Shown here in pieces: positions 28,082 to 37,981 of a stretch of 64,000 nucleotides of DNA (position 1 is the stretch's first letter; the number at the start of each line of letters is the position of its first letter). A program made the translations under genes and the position numbers. The notes under the pieces were generated by a model. It saw only the letters and a list, made by a program, of their open reading frames with translations. It was not told the origin of the DNA and ran no database searches. The stretch spans positions 930,001 to 994,000 of the forward strand of contig CBDBLZ010000021.1 of NCBI GenBank assembly GCA_965207385.1, read 5' to 3'. This DNA is from CAZXEU01 sp965207385 (GTDB taxonomy: Bacteria > Bacteroidota > Rhodothermia > Rhodothermales > Bin80).

Positions 28082-29484
28082 ATGAAACGATCCGGCCAAT
28101 CTGTTCCCCGGAGCGCCCTGTGGGCGGGGCGGTTCTCGGAGCGCACGGATTCACTGGCAAGCCGGTTCAATGCCTCCATCGGCGTTGACCACCAGATGGC
28201 GCTCGAGGACATTGACGGATCGATAGCGCATGCCACCATGCTGGGGGAGCAGGGCATACTGGGGAAGAAGACGCACAGCGCATAGTGGAAGGGCTGAGGG
28301 AGATTCGCCGCGACGTACTGCAAGGCCGGTTCGAATGGAGCACGGAAGACGAAGACGTGCACATGAACCTGGAGCGGGCCCTTATCGATCGTATCGGCCC
28401 GGTAGGTGGCAAATTGCATACGGCGCGCAGCCGCAACGACCAGGTTGCTACGGATCTCCGTATGTGGCTGCGAAGTGCTACCCAAGATATAGTAGAAAGG
28501 CTGCGCGTATTGCGAGTCGTGCTGGTTGACCTTGCGGAGCGGCATCTTGGCGTCATAATGCCGGGGTATACGCATCTCCAGGTAGCCCAACCACTGCTGC
28601 TTTCGCACCATTTCATGGCCTATTTCGAAATGCTGACGCGGGACCAGGAGCGGTTCGAGGGTGCGCTTCCGCGGCTCGACGTATGCCCGCTGGGTGCGGG
28701 CGCACTCGCCGGCACGGGGTTTGCCATTGACAGACAGCGGACGGCCGAGCTTCTGGGCTTTCGGGAACCGGCTCGCAACTCGCTGGATGCGGTTTCCGAT
28801 CGCGACTTTGCGCTCGAATTCCTGTTCAACGCCAGCGTGGCGGTCATGCATCTTTCCCGCCTGAGCGAGGAGCTGATTCTCTGGTCGAGCGCGGAATTCG
28901 GCTTCGTGACGCTGCCGGAGAGCCACACTACCGGCAGCAGCATCATGCCGCAGAAAAAGAACCCGGACTTGTGCGAGCTGGCTCGGGCCAAGACGGGGCG
29001 TGTGTCCGGCCAGCTCCTTGGATTGCTCATGGTCATGAAGGGGTTGCCGCTGGCCTACAACAAGGACATGCAGGAAGACAAGGAAGGCGTCTTTGACGCA
29101 GCCGGGACACTTTCCACGATCCTCGAGCTCTATGCCGACATGCTGCCGCGAATGGTCATCCACGAAGATCGCATGCGCCAGGCGGCGCAGGCGGCCTTTT
29201 TCAATGCCACGGATCTGGCGGACTACCTGACAGCCAAGGGCCTGCCGTTTCGCGAAGCGCACGCCGTGGTCGGTCGCCTGGTCGCCCGGTGTTCGAAAGA
29301 GGGCGTGGCGCTGGAGGATCTGCCGCTTGCCGAAATGCAGGCAGCTTGCAAGCGGATAGAGAGCGATGTGTACGAGGCACTCTCTCTGGAGAGCGCCGTG
29401 CAGTCGAGGTCGAGTTACGGCGGCACCGCGCGCTCCGAAGTCGCGCGGCAGATTGAAGAAGCCAAAGGGCGGCTAGTCGGCTGA
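28082..29484 (+). CDS. argH: Argininosuccinate lyase (single-base frameshift near the 5' end)
   Basis: Cleaves argininosuccinate to arginine and fumarate, the last step of arginine synthesis. The first part, from ATG 28082, reads LWAGRFSERTDSLASRFNAS and ends EQGIL. The frame then slips at the four-G run 28261-28264; adding one G restores GEEDAQRIVEGLREIRRDVL and joins the long second part. The catalytic region TGSSIMPQKKNPDLCE (signature GSSxMPxKxNP) is intact, as are HTARSRNDQVATD and PGYTHLQVAQP. Without the slip the protein would have about 467 residues, the normal length. Its last 12 bases overlap the convergent AI-2E-type transporter gene. Confidence 0.92.
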
Positions 29485-30579
29485 GGCCACCACGCGGCGC
29501 TTCTTTGGCTGGCGCTGGGTAACCGATCCCATCAGTACGGCTACCGGTTTCAGGCCGTCGATATTCTCGCAAAAGATCTTGATGGTCGCTGTCAGCGGCA
29601 CGGCCAGTACCATGCCGGCGATGCCCCAGAGCCAGCCCCAGAAAATCAGGGACACCAGAACCAGCAGCGGACTCAGATTGAGGCTGAACGCCATCAGCTT
29701 GGGATCCACCACGTTGCCCACGATGGTCTGCACGAGCTGCATGAGTATGAGGGCAACGATCGGAATGGTAAGCGTATCGAACTGGAGCAAGGACAGAAAA
29801 AACGGCAGAATGATGGCTACAAACGAGCCGATATTGGGAATGAAATTCAGAAGGAAAGCCAGAAAGCCCCAGAAGACCGGAAAGTCGACGCCCAGTATCC
29901 AGAGAATGAGGAATATCAGGAAACCGGTCAGGGCGCTTATTACTGCCTTGGCCGCCAGGTACTGGCGCACCTGGGCACTGATGTTGTCCATAACGCCGAC
30001 GATCCGGGCAGCCAGACTGGCCGGATAGGCTTTCTGCACCTTGGTTCCCAGCTCACCGCTGCCCGCCAGGATGAACAGCATGAAGAGCAGCACCAGAAAC
30101 ACATTGGATACGACCAGGACAAAGGAGCCGGCGCCGCTGGTAAGGATGGACTTCACGGCATCCGTCTGAACCAGCTCGCCAAGGTCCAGCACTTCCGTGT
30201 CAATCCCCAGGGGTTCGGCGATTCGCAGCAGACGGTCTTCCGCGTCCTCCGTTATGGTGTCGATGCGCGCGCCGTACCGGTCAAATGCTTCCGCAAACGA
30301 CCGCGCGCTGGAATACACCAGAATCCCGACCAGCGATACCATGACGGCAAGCGAAAGCAGCACCACAATCAGGGAAACCGACGTGGGAATGCGCTTCGAT
30401 TTCAGGTACAGGACTATGGGCTGAAAGACGAAGGAAAAAAGCAGGGCGACCGAGAAAGGTATCAGGACCGTGCGAAGCTCCAGCAAGACTACGCCGATCA
30501 CGAAAACGGCCAGTATGGCCAACAGGATTACGGCCACCTTGCTGTTTCGCAGTGACGCCATGGCCTCCTTACCTTTCAT
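29473..30579 (-). CDS. AI-2E family (PerM-like) membrane transporter
   Basis: A polytopic inner-membrane protein of 368 residues from the AI-2E/PerM/UPF0118 family, whose members include TqsA but mostly export small solutes or ions. About seven to eight helices show the usual order: two N-terminal helices, a long soluble segment (about 85-145), then a C-terminal helical bundle with FLLNFIPNIGSFVAIILPF and the final LWGIAGMVLAVPLTATIKIF, both family hallmarks. No quorum-sensing genes are adjacent, so AI-2 transport should not be assumed. A TATATT hexamer at 30650-30655 (minus strand) may be its -10 box. The tail overlaps argH by 12 bases. Confidence 0.9.
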   Translation of the reverse strand: MKGKEAMASLRNSKVAVILLAILAVFVIGVVLLELRTVLIPFSVALLFSFVFQPIVLYLKSKRIPTSVSLIVVLLSLAVMVSLVGILVYSSARSFAEAFDRYGARIDTITEDAEDRLLRIAEPLGIDTEVLDLGELVQTDAVKSILTSGAGSFVLVVSNVFLVLLFMLFILAGSGELGTKVQKAYPASLAARIVGVMDNISAQVRQYLAAKAVISALTGFLIFLILWILGVDFPVFWGFLAFLLNFIPNIGSFVAIILPFFLSLLQFDTLTIPIVALILMQLVQTIVGNVVDPKLMAFSLNLSPLLVLVSLIFWGWLWGIAGMVLAVPLTATIKIFCENIDGLKPVAVLMGSVTQRQPKKRRVVASAD

Positions 30580-30852
30580 CTCGATCCTAGGTATTCAGTG
30601 TACTTTGCAGTCCGTCTGGAAATGCAGGCAAAGCAGCCTGCGACCATTCAATATAGCACGATAATCCCGCCGATTTGCGACATGGCACAGCCGCCGCCTG
30701 CTGACCATGCTCGCTCATCTCCAGCATGCCAATCCAGTGCTCCGCGCATCCTTTTGTCGATTGCCGTTGCAAGCACCGGTAACCGTCCTGGAGGGCCACC
30801 CTTTGGACCGTGCGCCTGACAATGCCCGTAGCCGTCTCTTGCACCTTTACCA

Positions 30853-31767
30853 CTACCACCTGTAGGCCAGGGTCAAGACGTGACCGGGTCCTTCGAAACC
30901 GCTGTCAAACGGGATATAAGCGTAGTCAAACGTCAATTCATCGAAGTCGATACCGACACCCGATGTCACCGTGCGCGGCGCATCCCGGCTGATATAGCCA
31001 ACGCGCAAGATGACCATCTCCATGACGGTCGCGGCCACGCCGAGGTGCAGCCGCGTCAGCGAGGAGGGTACCAGGTGGGACACCTCGGCACTGACCATCA
31101 CGTCCAGGAGGCTGGTGCCGTCTGCGATTGACAGTATGTGAAGCGGGTAGAACGCCGCTCCGGCATGCAGCATGCGCGGCAGCCTGGTCGCCTCGCGCTC
31201 AAGCCTGGACATCTCGCCCACATTGCGAATGGCGGCGCCCAGAAGCACGGTTTCTGCCGCAAGGCTGGCCTGGAGTCCGGCGTCGAAAGCGTAGCCACTG
31301 GCATCTGCCTCAAAGAAACGTTCCTTGAGGAACTTGGCGGTAACTCCCGCCCTCAGTGCACCGAGACTCCTGGCATAGGACAGCCCCGCACTTATGAATT
31401 GGGCGCGGAACGTTCCGAAGGGCTCCCCCGGCATGTCACGGGCTTCCAGGTCACCGCTGTCCGATGCCGTCACCAGTATGCCTATGCTGCTCCGGGCACC
31501 CAAAGGCAGCCCGGAAGTCAGGTCATACATCCGCATGTTGCCTATCCAGACTCTGTGCGAAATCGCGGCGGTGCGATCGCGACTGGCAGCGAGCCCGGCA
31601 GGGTTCCAGAAGGTGGCAAATGCGTCGCGGGTTGCCGCAACCTGCGCGTCACCCATGGCGCTGGCGGCAGCATTGGCGCCAATGCGCAGGAACGCCATGC
31701 CGCTTTCCTGTCCCTTGCATGGGATGGCAGCGATGAGGGCAAGGGTTATGAGTACGGGCTTGCGCAT
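30853..31767 (-). CDS. PorV/PorQ-family outer-membrane beta-barrel protein
   Basis: A 304-residue barrel of the PorV/PorQ family, which in Bacteroidota shuttles or retains type IX secretion cargo at the outer membrane. A signal peptide (about 1-19, ending CKGQ) is followed by the family opening FLRIGANAAASAMGDAQVA and ATFWNPAGLA. The last residues, LTLAYRW, form a terminal beta-signal with an aromatic end. It is last of five minus-strand genes and begins four bases after its PorV-like neighbour. Core type IX genes (porK, porL, porM, sprA) are not in the window. Confidence 0.85.
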   Translation of the reverse strand: MRKPVLITLALIAAIPCKGQESGMAFLRIGANAAASAMGDAQVAATRDAFATFWNPAGLAASRDRTAAISHRVWIGNMRMYDLTSGLPLGARSSIGILVTASDSGDLEARDMPGEPFGTFRAQFISAGLSYARSLGALRAGVTAKFLKERFFEADASGYAFDAGLQASLAAETVLLGAAIRNVGEMSRLEREATRLPRMLHAGAAFYPLHILSIADGTSLLDVMVSAEVSHLVPSSLTRLHLGVAATVMEMVILRVGYISRDAPRTVTSGVGIDFDELTFDYAYIPFDSGFEGPGHVLTLAYRW

Positions 31768-31771
31768 GGCG

Positions 31772-32791
31772 TCAGAGAGATACGCGAAGACTTACCACAT
31801 GCATGGATCCCAGGGCAAACGGTTCAAGCAGGAAGGTATACTCCGCACGCGCAAGGAGTGCCCCGAGGCCCTGTTCTACCACAAATCCCGCGCTTGGTCT
31901 GGCGGTGGCAAAGCCGTCGTCAGCCAGACCGCTGAGACCGCCGCGTACGGCAAACGCGCCCGGCAGGCCAAGCTCGGCTCCCAGGCCCACGCGGGCATCG
32001 TGCAGCCTCAATAGCTCGGATTCGAATATCTCGCGCGGCACGTTACCCACCAGCTGGACAGACCTGCGCCTGAATTCGGCTCTACGGATCCTGGATTCGA
32101 ACTCGGCACTGAGGAGCAAGTCAAGGGATTCGAGCCGGTAGGATGCGCCCCAGCGAAGCCGCCGCGGGAACAGATCGGACGTTGAGCCTCCGGCAATGTC
32201 AGACGTGTCCCATGAATACCGGGCAAGGAGGTCATCCGCCGCTGCACCGAGACTGAGCTCATCCGTTATGCGCATGCTCACGCCCACGTCGAATCCGATA
32301 GTGCGCGCGGCGGGGACACCGTCGAAGAGGTCCGTTCTGAACAGCTGCAGGCCCACTCCCAGGGATGCACGCGAAAGAATCCTGATTCCAAATGCCAGGA
32401 CAAACGCGTATTCATCGGTCGAATAGTAGCTGGTGTGGTAGCCGCTGCCATCCCGCCCGTCAATGTTGCGGACGCCGGCGTGAATGAGACCGGCAGCAAG
32501 GCCGGCGCGCGGGCGCAGCGGCGTGGAGAGCTGTACGAACTGCATCTGCCGATCGAGCGTAAGGGCGGCGGCCGACAGTTCCAGATTCTGGCTTGCAATG
32601 TAGGGAGCCAGTGCTGGATTGTAATAGGGACTGGCGTCGCCGTGTATATCGGCAATGACGGCGTTGCCCATCGCCAGACCTCGCGCGCCGAAGCCCATCC
32701 GGGCAAACGCACCGGCACTCTGCCCCATTGCACCATCTGCAACGGGCAGAAGGCTGACAAGGACCAGGACGAAAAGGGATCGAACGAGCAT
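31772..32791 (-). CDS. PorV/PorQ-family outer-membrane beta-barrel protein (second copy)
   Basis: A 339-residue barrel from the ATG at 32791 (MLVRSLFVLVLVSLLP as signal peptide). It shares with its neighbour the opening ARMGFGARGLAMGNAVIAD and ASPYYNPALAP, which is diagnostic of the PorV/FadL-like group. The final strand is SMHVVSLRVSL. It starts eight bases after the stop of the BNR/FlgD-domain gene and ends four bases before the next PorV-like gene. Two adjacent PorV paralogues next to a protein with a type IX-like C-terminal domain suggest a dedicated export or anchoring module, by inference only. Confidence 0.82.
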   Translation of the reverse strand: MLVRSLFVLVLVSLLPVADGAMGQSAGAFARMGFGARGLAMGNAVIADIHGDASPYYNPALAPYIASQNLELSAAALTLDRQMQFVQLSTPLRPRAGLAAGLIHAGVRNIDGRDGSGYHTSYYSTDEYAFVLAFGIRILSRASLGVGLQLFRTDLFDGVPAARTIGFDVGVSMRITDELSLGAAADDLLARYSWDTSDIAGGSTSDLFPRRLRWGASYRLESLDLLLSAEFESRIRRAEFRRRSVQLVGNVPREIFESELLRLHDARVGLGAELGLPGAFAVRGGLSGLADDGFATARPSAGFVVEQGLGALLARAEYTFLLEPFALGSMHVVSLRVSL

Positions 32792-32798
32792 AGTGAGC

Positions 32799-34424
32799 CT
32801 ATTCCAGCACCAATATTTTTCCCCACCGGGTCTTGCCCGCCGCCTGGACCGCATAGAAGTAGGTGCCGTTTGCCACACGCGCTCCGCCGCTGTCGGTGCC
32901 GTCCCACGAGATCTCGTGTTCGCCTTCGCGCTGTGCGCTCCGCGCCAGGTCTCGCACCAGATTCATTCCAAAGTCGAAGATGCGGACGGTAACCGTCGCC
33001 TCGCGGTCCAGCCTGTAACGCAGGCGCACAAGCCGGTCGCCTGACGGGGAAAACGGATTGGGGTACGCGTACGTGTCGACTTCCGGCACCAGCTCCGGCG
33101 GGATGAGCGCTGGCAGGCCCTCCGGACTCAAGGGTACTTCCGTTCTGAAAATGCTCCACGTCGCACCGCCGTCGGTGCTCTTTAGCAGGCCGTCTTCCGT
33201 TCCCACCCAAAGCTCCGAGCCCGTGGTCGCCACGGCGAATACTCTCGAATTCGGCCTCAGCGAGCGCTCCGGATCCGAGGCGTCGAAAAACTCCCGCACG
33301 GTGCGAAACGTGTAGCCGTCATCCGTGGATATGAACAGGCCGTTTTCTCCGGCCACATACACGGTTGAACCGTCGAACGCAAAATCGTATACGCGCTCGC
33401 CATGCAGGACGCTGCGAAACGAAGCTCCTCCGTCTGCCGTTGCCACGGCGCCGAAGCGATGCGTGTCATCCCGGCCCGGCCAGGTCGTGGCCCATATGGT
33501 TGAGCGCTGGCCAGGCCTTGTCTGCTCTTCGATCGAGATTACCCAGGCGCCTGGAAGACCGTCGGCCGCATCAAACCGGTACCAGGTTCTGCCGCCGTCG
33601 TCCGAGCGGTTGAGCCCGGCGGGCGTCCCCGCCCAAACGGATCCGTCGGCGTCGGCCAGCACCGCAAATGCCTGGAAATTGAGACCATGAAACTGGTCTA
33701 TGGGGATGCCCGTGGGCTGGGAATAGAAAGGAAACTCGTACCCCAGCTCCGGTGCCAGGTACCTGGACGTGTCCGGCGGGAGCACGATGTGGCGCCAGGT
33801 CCTGCCCATGTCCGCGGACCTTCGCAGTCCCGCGAGCTCACTCGCAACCCATACGTAACCGCTCAGCGGATCGTAGTCCACGTCCCACGGTGGACTCAGT
33901 TCAGGCACGGTGACGGCAAGCGTGGGCAGCAGCGCACTGCCGTATGCGGTCAGCGTGTCCTCAGGGAGGTCGAGGATGCCCGTAGTTAGGTCGTCACTGT
34001 CGATGGGGGCAAGGTAGGTCCGGTACTGCCACGTCTGGCCCGCGTCCGTGGAGAATATGAATCCGCGCGCCAGGTTTACGGTCTCTGTTTCGCCGCTTAT
34101 CTCCTGTTGCCGCGAGACGCCCAGACCTACCCAGATGACATCGCCATCCACGTCAAGCGAATAGACGCGGTTGCGAAATCCCGCAAGGGAATCGCTGTCT
34201 GCCACCTGCCAGGACTGTCCGCCGTCGCGGGTGTGATTCAGAAAGGGACCGACCCACAAGGCTGCGCCTTCGGCATGCAGATTGGTTACGCTGTTGCGCA
34301 GGATGCCGGGCGACGGCAACAGGCCGAGCCCCGACGGAGAAAGGGGCACCTGGGCTGAAGCGCTGGCCACCAGGAAGGCAGCAATGGCCCCGGTCCATCC
34401 TGTACGATTCGCGCGGATTCCCAT
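32799..34424 (-). CDS. Secreted BNR-repeat protein with FlgD-like C-terminal domain (probable type IX cargo)
   Basis: A 541-residue secreted protein. After a signal peptide (MGIRANRTGWTGAIAAFLVA, then SASAQ) it carries repeated BNR/Asp-box or YCF48-like blades, such as STDAGQTWQYR, RSADMGRTWRHI, RSDDGGRTWYRF and KSTDGGATWSIF. From about residue 450 a FlgD-immunoglobulin-like domain follows: YPNPFSPSGD, RIFDFGMNLVRDL, EISWDGTDSGGARVANGTYF, ending KILVLE. This domain is a common sorting end for cell-surface proteins in this group. The ATG shares one base with the upstream stop (TGATG). It is followed by two PorV-type barrels, its likely export partners. Confidence 0.85.
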   Translation of the reverse strand: MGIRANRTGWTGAIAAFLVASASAQVPLSPSGLGLLPSPGILRNSVTNLHAEGAALWVGPFLNHTRDGGQSWQVADSDSLAGFRNRVYSLDVDGDVIWVGLGVSRQQEISGETETVNLARGFIFSTDAGQTWQYRTYLAPIDSDDLTTGILDLPEDTLTAYGSALLPTLAVTVPELSPPWDVDYDPLSGYVWVASELAGLRRSADMGRTWRHIVLPPDTSRYLAPELGYEFPFYSQPTGIPIDQFHGLNFQAFAVLADADGSVWAGTPAGLNRSDDGGRTWYRFDAADGLPGAWVISIEEQTRPGQRSTIWATTWPGRDDTHRFGAVATADGGASFRSVLHGERVYDFAFDGSTVYVAGENGLFISTDDGYTFRTVREFFDASDPERSLRPNSRVFAVATTGSELWVGTEDGLLKSTDGGATWSIFRTEVPLSPEGLPALIPPELVPEVDTYAYPNPFSPSGDRLVRLRYRLDREATVTVRIFDFGMNLVRDLARSAQREGEHEISWDGTDSGGARVANGTYFYAVQAAGKTRWGKILVLE

Positions 34425-35272
34425 CAGTCTATTATCACAACATCTGTGCTGTCCTCTGCGCTTGTAAGGCCAGCCCGATCCGTTGCCTGAAATACCAGGG
34501 TGTTTACCCCCGTTCTGTTTGTGCTCTGGATAAAGACGCGGCGGGTAAAGACTCCGTCGCCCCTGGCCGCGTCTCCGCTTTCGGGGCTGCCCCCGCACGG
34601 TCTTGTTCCTCCGTCGTCGCAGAGAAGGATGCGCTGCGCAGGGGCCTCTGCATTCCAGAACTCGACCTTCTCGATATCCGACAGGCCGTCCGGATCGCTG
34701 GCACGGGCGGCAAGCACCAGGCTCGCTGCCGGCTGGCCGGTTGCAGGGCGCTGCAGCGTATCCGGTACGATGAGCTCGTCCAGCATCGGCGGGCTGCCCG
34801 GCTCGAAGACGCGCACGTATTCGAGCGTCCCGCGAACTTCGCCGCCAAGGCGTGCCATAGTATCTATGGCATACACCAGGATCGTGTAGCTCGCGATGTC
34901 CAGCGCGGAAATGGTAAGGTTCGTCGCGACGCCGTACAGGCCTCTGCCTTCGGCGCGCAGCCTGCCCTGGTGGATGACATCATCTCCCGACTGCACAAGG
35001 AAGTGCACTGCCTCTACCGGCGCATCGCCGCCGCGCGCCGTTACGCTGATGGAAAGCGGCACGGACAGGGAATCTCCCCGGATCTGGTCTTCGGGAAGAA
35101 GGGCGTAAACAAGTCGCTGCGGCGCAAAGGAAAAGTCCTGCAGCACGGGCCCGCGCGCGCCGGTCAGTTCCGGGCCCGGAGCCTGATCGCAGGCTGAAAA
35201 AACTACCGCGGCCACGCTCGCTACGGTCAATACTGCCCATACGCGGCGTGTGGGTCCGGCGCGATTACGCAA
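34424..35272 (-). CDS. Lipoprotein with immunoglobulin-like repeats, unknown function
   Basis: A 282-residue lipoprotein. The N-terminus has a twin-basic n-region, a hydrophobic stretch and a lipobox ending FSAC at about residue 27. The mature part shows two beta-sandwich-like segments; the second holds SDPDGLSDIEKVEFW and a final VFQATDRAGLTSAEDST, patterns common in cadherin- or Ig-like repeats of surface proteins. No enzyme motif is seen. It overlaps the site-2 protease gene by eight bases and the BNR/FlgD gene by one, so it belongs to the same five-gene transcript. Confidence 0.75.
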   Translation of the reverse strand: MRNRAGPTRRVWAVLTVASVAAVVFSACDQAPGPELTGARGPVLQDFSFAPQRLVYALLPEDQIRGDSLSVPLSISVTARGGDAPVEAVHFLVQSGDDVIHQGRLRAEGRGLYGVATNLTISALDIASYTILVYAIDTMARLGGEVRGTLEYVRVFEPGSPPMLDELIVPDTLQRPATGQPAASLVLAARASDPDGLSDIEKVEFWNAEAPAQRILLCDDGGTRPCGGSPESGDAARGDGVFTRRVFIQSTNRTGVNTLVFQATDRAGLTSAEDSTDVVIID

Positions 35273-36437
35273 AATAGAGCGGCTTAATGCTGAAGCAGAG
35301 CACGAAAATGACGAAGCTGGCTATGCCCAGCATCATTCGTCCGCGTGTTAACGGCTCGACATACAATACCGGCGGATGATCCACCTTGATGAAGAAAACC
35401 AGCAGAAAGCACCACAGCAGCCAGCCTGCGTAGCCAAACTGGGTCAGCTCAGGTCCGGCCGCGCGTGCCAGCGAGGCTATGAGTACAAGTCCGGCAGTGG
35501 CGGACAGCACAAGTCCGGGGGCCCCGGAGTACATGCGCCTCAGCAGCAGTGCCATGAGAGCTCCGATAAACCCCCAGAGAACGATCTCCGAGACCAGCGG
35601 TGCGTCCGCCAGGAAAGGGAAATAGTCGGATATCATCGAGGGTCCATCCGCCGCAATCCCGATAGCGGTGGAGCAGAGCATAAGAAGCATGAAGCCCCGT
35701 GCCAGCCTTCCGTGCCAGGTCCTTCCTACCATGGCATACAGGATGTGTCCACCGTCCAGCTGGCCAACAGGGAGCAGGTTCAGCGCCGTGAAGAAGAGCC
35801 CGAGCCACGCCGCAAAGAGCATCGGGTAGTGGTACATTTCGTACATCGGCGGGACATTCGGGAAGAGCTGGGCAAGGGCCCAGTATAGCGGTGTGCTGCC
35901 AACGGTCATGCGAAGCCCCGCGGGGCCTGGCAAGGGCTCGGCCGGGAATTCGCCCGTTTGGGCAATGTATTGGTGCAGGGGCTCGTGGCCGGGGACGCCG
36001 AACATGTACTCCGGAGAGGGAAGTGTGGCCAGTGCAAACACGAGTATGCCCAGCGCAACAATGAATCCGGCCACGGGGCCCGCGGCACCGATATCGAAGA
36101 GTTTACGGCTCGTGGGTACCTGCTCTCGAATCCGGATTACCGCGCCGAGCGTGCCGATGCCGATCAGCGGGGACGGAATGTAGAACGGCAGCGTCGTCCT
36201 GACCCCGTGGATGCGAGCGGCGACGTAATGCCCGAATTCGTGCACAGTCAAAAAGCCCAGCAAACTCAGCGCAAATACGAGACCGTCCCTGACGAAGCTG
36301 GCAGAGAGGATGCCTAGCAGCAGGTGGCTCTCATTCCATGCGTCCGCCCGACCAATAAACACCACAGCTCCCGTGTAGGCAGTGGAAACGAGCGTGACGA
36401 CAAAAAGAAGGACGTGAAGCCAGTAGCGGTCTTTCAC
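35265..36437 (-). CDS. Site-2 protease family intramembrane metalloprotease
   Basis: A polytopic metalloprotease of the M50 type. The zinc site is VHEFGHYVAARIHG (HExxH) and the second motif NLLPVGQLDGGHI supplies the Asp ligand; both are intact. About eight to ten membrane segments surround them. Such proteases cleave transmembrane substrates, for example anti-sigma factors or lipoprotein remnants. No ATG is near the start. GTG at 36437 (MKDRYWLHVLLF) is preferred over a TTG at 36500, since it leaves a natural first helix. It is first in the five-gene cluster and overlaps the lipoprotein gene by eight bases. Confidence 0.88.
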   Translation of the reverse strand: MKDRYWLHVLLFVVTLVSTAYTGAVVFIGRADAWNESHLLLGILSASFVRDGLVFALSLLGFLTVHEFGHYVAARIHGVRTTLPFYIPSPLIGIGTLGAVIRIREQVPTSRKLFDIGAAGPVAGFIVALGILVFALATLPSPEYMFGVPGHEPLHQYIAQTGEFPAEPLPGPAGLRMTVGSTPLYWALAQLFPNVPPMYEMYHYPMLFAAWLGLFFTALNLLPVGQLDGGHILYAMVGRTWHGRLARGFMLLMLCSTAIGIAADGPSMISDYFPFLADAPLVSEIVLWGFIGALMALLLRRMYSGAPGLVLSATAGLVLIASLARAAGPELTQFGYAGWLLWCFLLVFFIKVDHPPVLYVEPLTRGRMMLGIASFVIFVLCFSIKPLYFA

Positions 36438-36892
36438 GGGTGCAATATTCTGGAGATTATTGGAATGCCGGGGCTTTCTGGCTGCGCGCGCCGCGAGCAA
36501 GCGCGCCGGAGTCCCTTAGCCTGGCACGTGGAACGGGCCGCACATTTCGCCGATGTAACGCGTGACACAGAACGCCCAGGAGGCGGCAGTATTTGTCGCC
36601 GGAGTCCGGTACGGAAAGACTAATCACAGGCAACCAGGATCCAAGGGCGATAGGCAGGCAGCCGTCAACACGCAAGCGGCGCAATGGGTTCATACGGTGG
36701 ACGTTTCTCTCGCCGTGGCTCCGCAGGCTCCTGCCGCCATGAAATGACTGGTCAAGGTCCGTGCACTTTGCGGCTGGATGCGCATGGACTCGGACCGCAC
36801 AGCCTGTCTGGGATGGCGGCAGTGAGCAGCCGGACGTGCCCTAGCGGGCACCTTTTGCCTCGACAGAGTGTAACCCAACCACAACAGCCGAC
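36438..36892. other. Divergent intergenic region upstream of site-2 protease and propeller D
   Basis: About 455 bases without a supportable gene. It separates the five-gene minus-strand cluster from a plus-strand propeller gene and should hold both promoters. No clear -35/-10 pair, repeat or structured RNA was recognised. Confidence 0.35.
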
Positions 36893-37981
36893 ATGGCAGT
36901 GTACAGGATTCCAATACTTTCGGGGATAGTCGCGGCCCTGACCTTGGTGACAGCGTGTTCATCAACGTCACCCGGCGAGGCGGACGGTACCGTCCGGTTC
37001 ACTGCAGACACGCTGGCTACCTACCAGCTCCAGGGACAGGCTCTGGGGGCCGATTCGCTTGGCCTGCCCTGGGCAATGGTCGCGGGACCGAATTACGTAC
37101 TCGTCGGAGATGCCGGGGGAGGATCCCCCCTGATTGTCTATGATCGGCGCCAAGGGGCGGTGGTGGCGTCCGGAGGCAAGTTCGGACAGGCGCCTGGCGA
37201 ACTCGGAGGCCTGAGAGACATTGTCCCCATTCATGGCCAGGACGCCGCCTGGGTCTTTGACTTTGCGGGACGGTCCATACAGTATGTGAACATAGACTCG
37301 TTTGTGTCGGCCGGGACATTGCCCGACCGCCGCGTGTCCTTGAGTGCGGGACCAGGTGATCCTTACAGCCCCGTGTGGGCCGGCGACAGCAGGATCATAT
37401 CCTCCGGCACTTACGGCGCCGCTCGCTTTGCGGTATTTGCAGCCGACGGCACGCTCTTGCGAACAGCAGGTCCGAGTCCACCGGGCGATGCCGAAACTTC
37501 ACTGCAGGTACGTCACATGGTCTACAGTGCCGTACTCCGATCAAGACCGGGCGGCGAATTGATTGCCGCAGCGTTTGATCGTACGGACAGGCTCGAAATC
37601 TACCAGGGAACAGAGCTCAGGCATGTCGTGCGGGGTCCCGACTTCTTCGAGCCGGCATTCGTGGCACGCACCTATGCCGATGGCGTGCAGCGGCCTGACT
37701 ATTCTGATGAGTATCGCTACGGGTATGAGGATATTACTGTTACGGACCGAATAATCCTTGCCCTGTATTCCGGCAAGACCCTGGCCGAGTCCCCCACAGG
37801 CGAGGATGCGGGCAGCTTCATTATCGCCTTTGACTGGGACGGTCAGCCGCTGGCGGTACTGCGCGTCGGGGAGGCGCCGCAGCGCATCGCTGTATCAGAG
37901 GATGGCCGCGACCTGTATGTGGCATTCTGGCTGCCGGGTCCGCTTATTTCGCGGTACACTCTCCCGGACACTATCTATTGA
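36893..37981 (+). CDS. 6-bladed beta-propeller lipoprotein (paralogue D)
   Basis: A 362-residue lipoprotein: MAVYRIPILSGIVAALTLVT leads into a lipobox with the lipidated Cys at 22 (TACSS). The family motif is degenerate, KFGQAPGELGGL. Blades include DAAWVFDFAGRSIQYVNID and a final EDGRDLYVAFWLPGPLISRY, somewhat closer to the BF3164/TolB-like subgroup. A 132-base fragment of a close relative lies at 40028-40160. Function is unknown. It starts at an ATG and is alone on its strand until the VOC gene 430 bases on. Confidence 0.8.
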   Translation: MAVYRIPILSGIVAALTLVTACSSTSPGEADGTVRFTADTLATYQLQGQALGADSLGLPWAMVAGPNYVLVGDAGGGSPLIVYDRRQGAVVASGGKFGQAPGELGGLRDIVPIHGQDAAWVFDFAGRSIQYVNIDSFVSAGTLPDRRVSLSAGPGDPYSPVWAGDSRIISSGTYGAARFAVFAADGTLLRTAGPSPPGDAETSLQVRHMVYSAVLRSRPGGELIAAAFDRTDRLEIYQGTELRHVVRGPDFFEPAFVARTYADGVQRPDYSDEYRYGYEDITVTDRIILALYSGKTLAESPTGEDAGSFIIAFDWDGQPLAVLRVGEAPQRIAVSEDGRDLYVAFWLPGPLISRYTLPDTIY

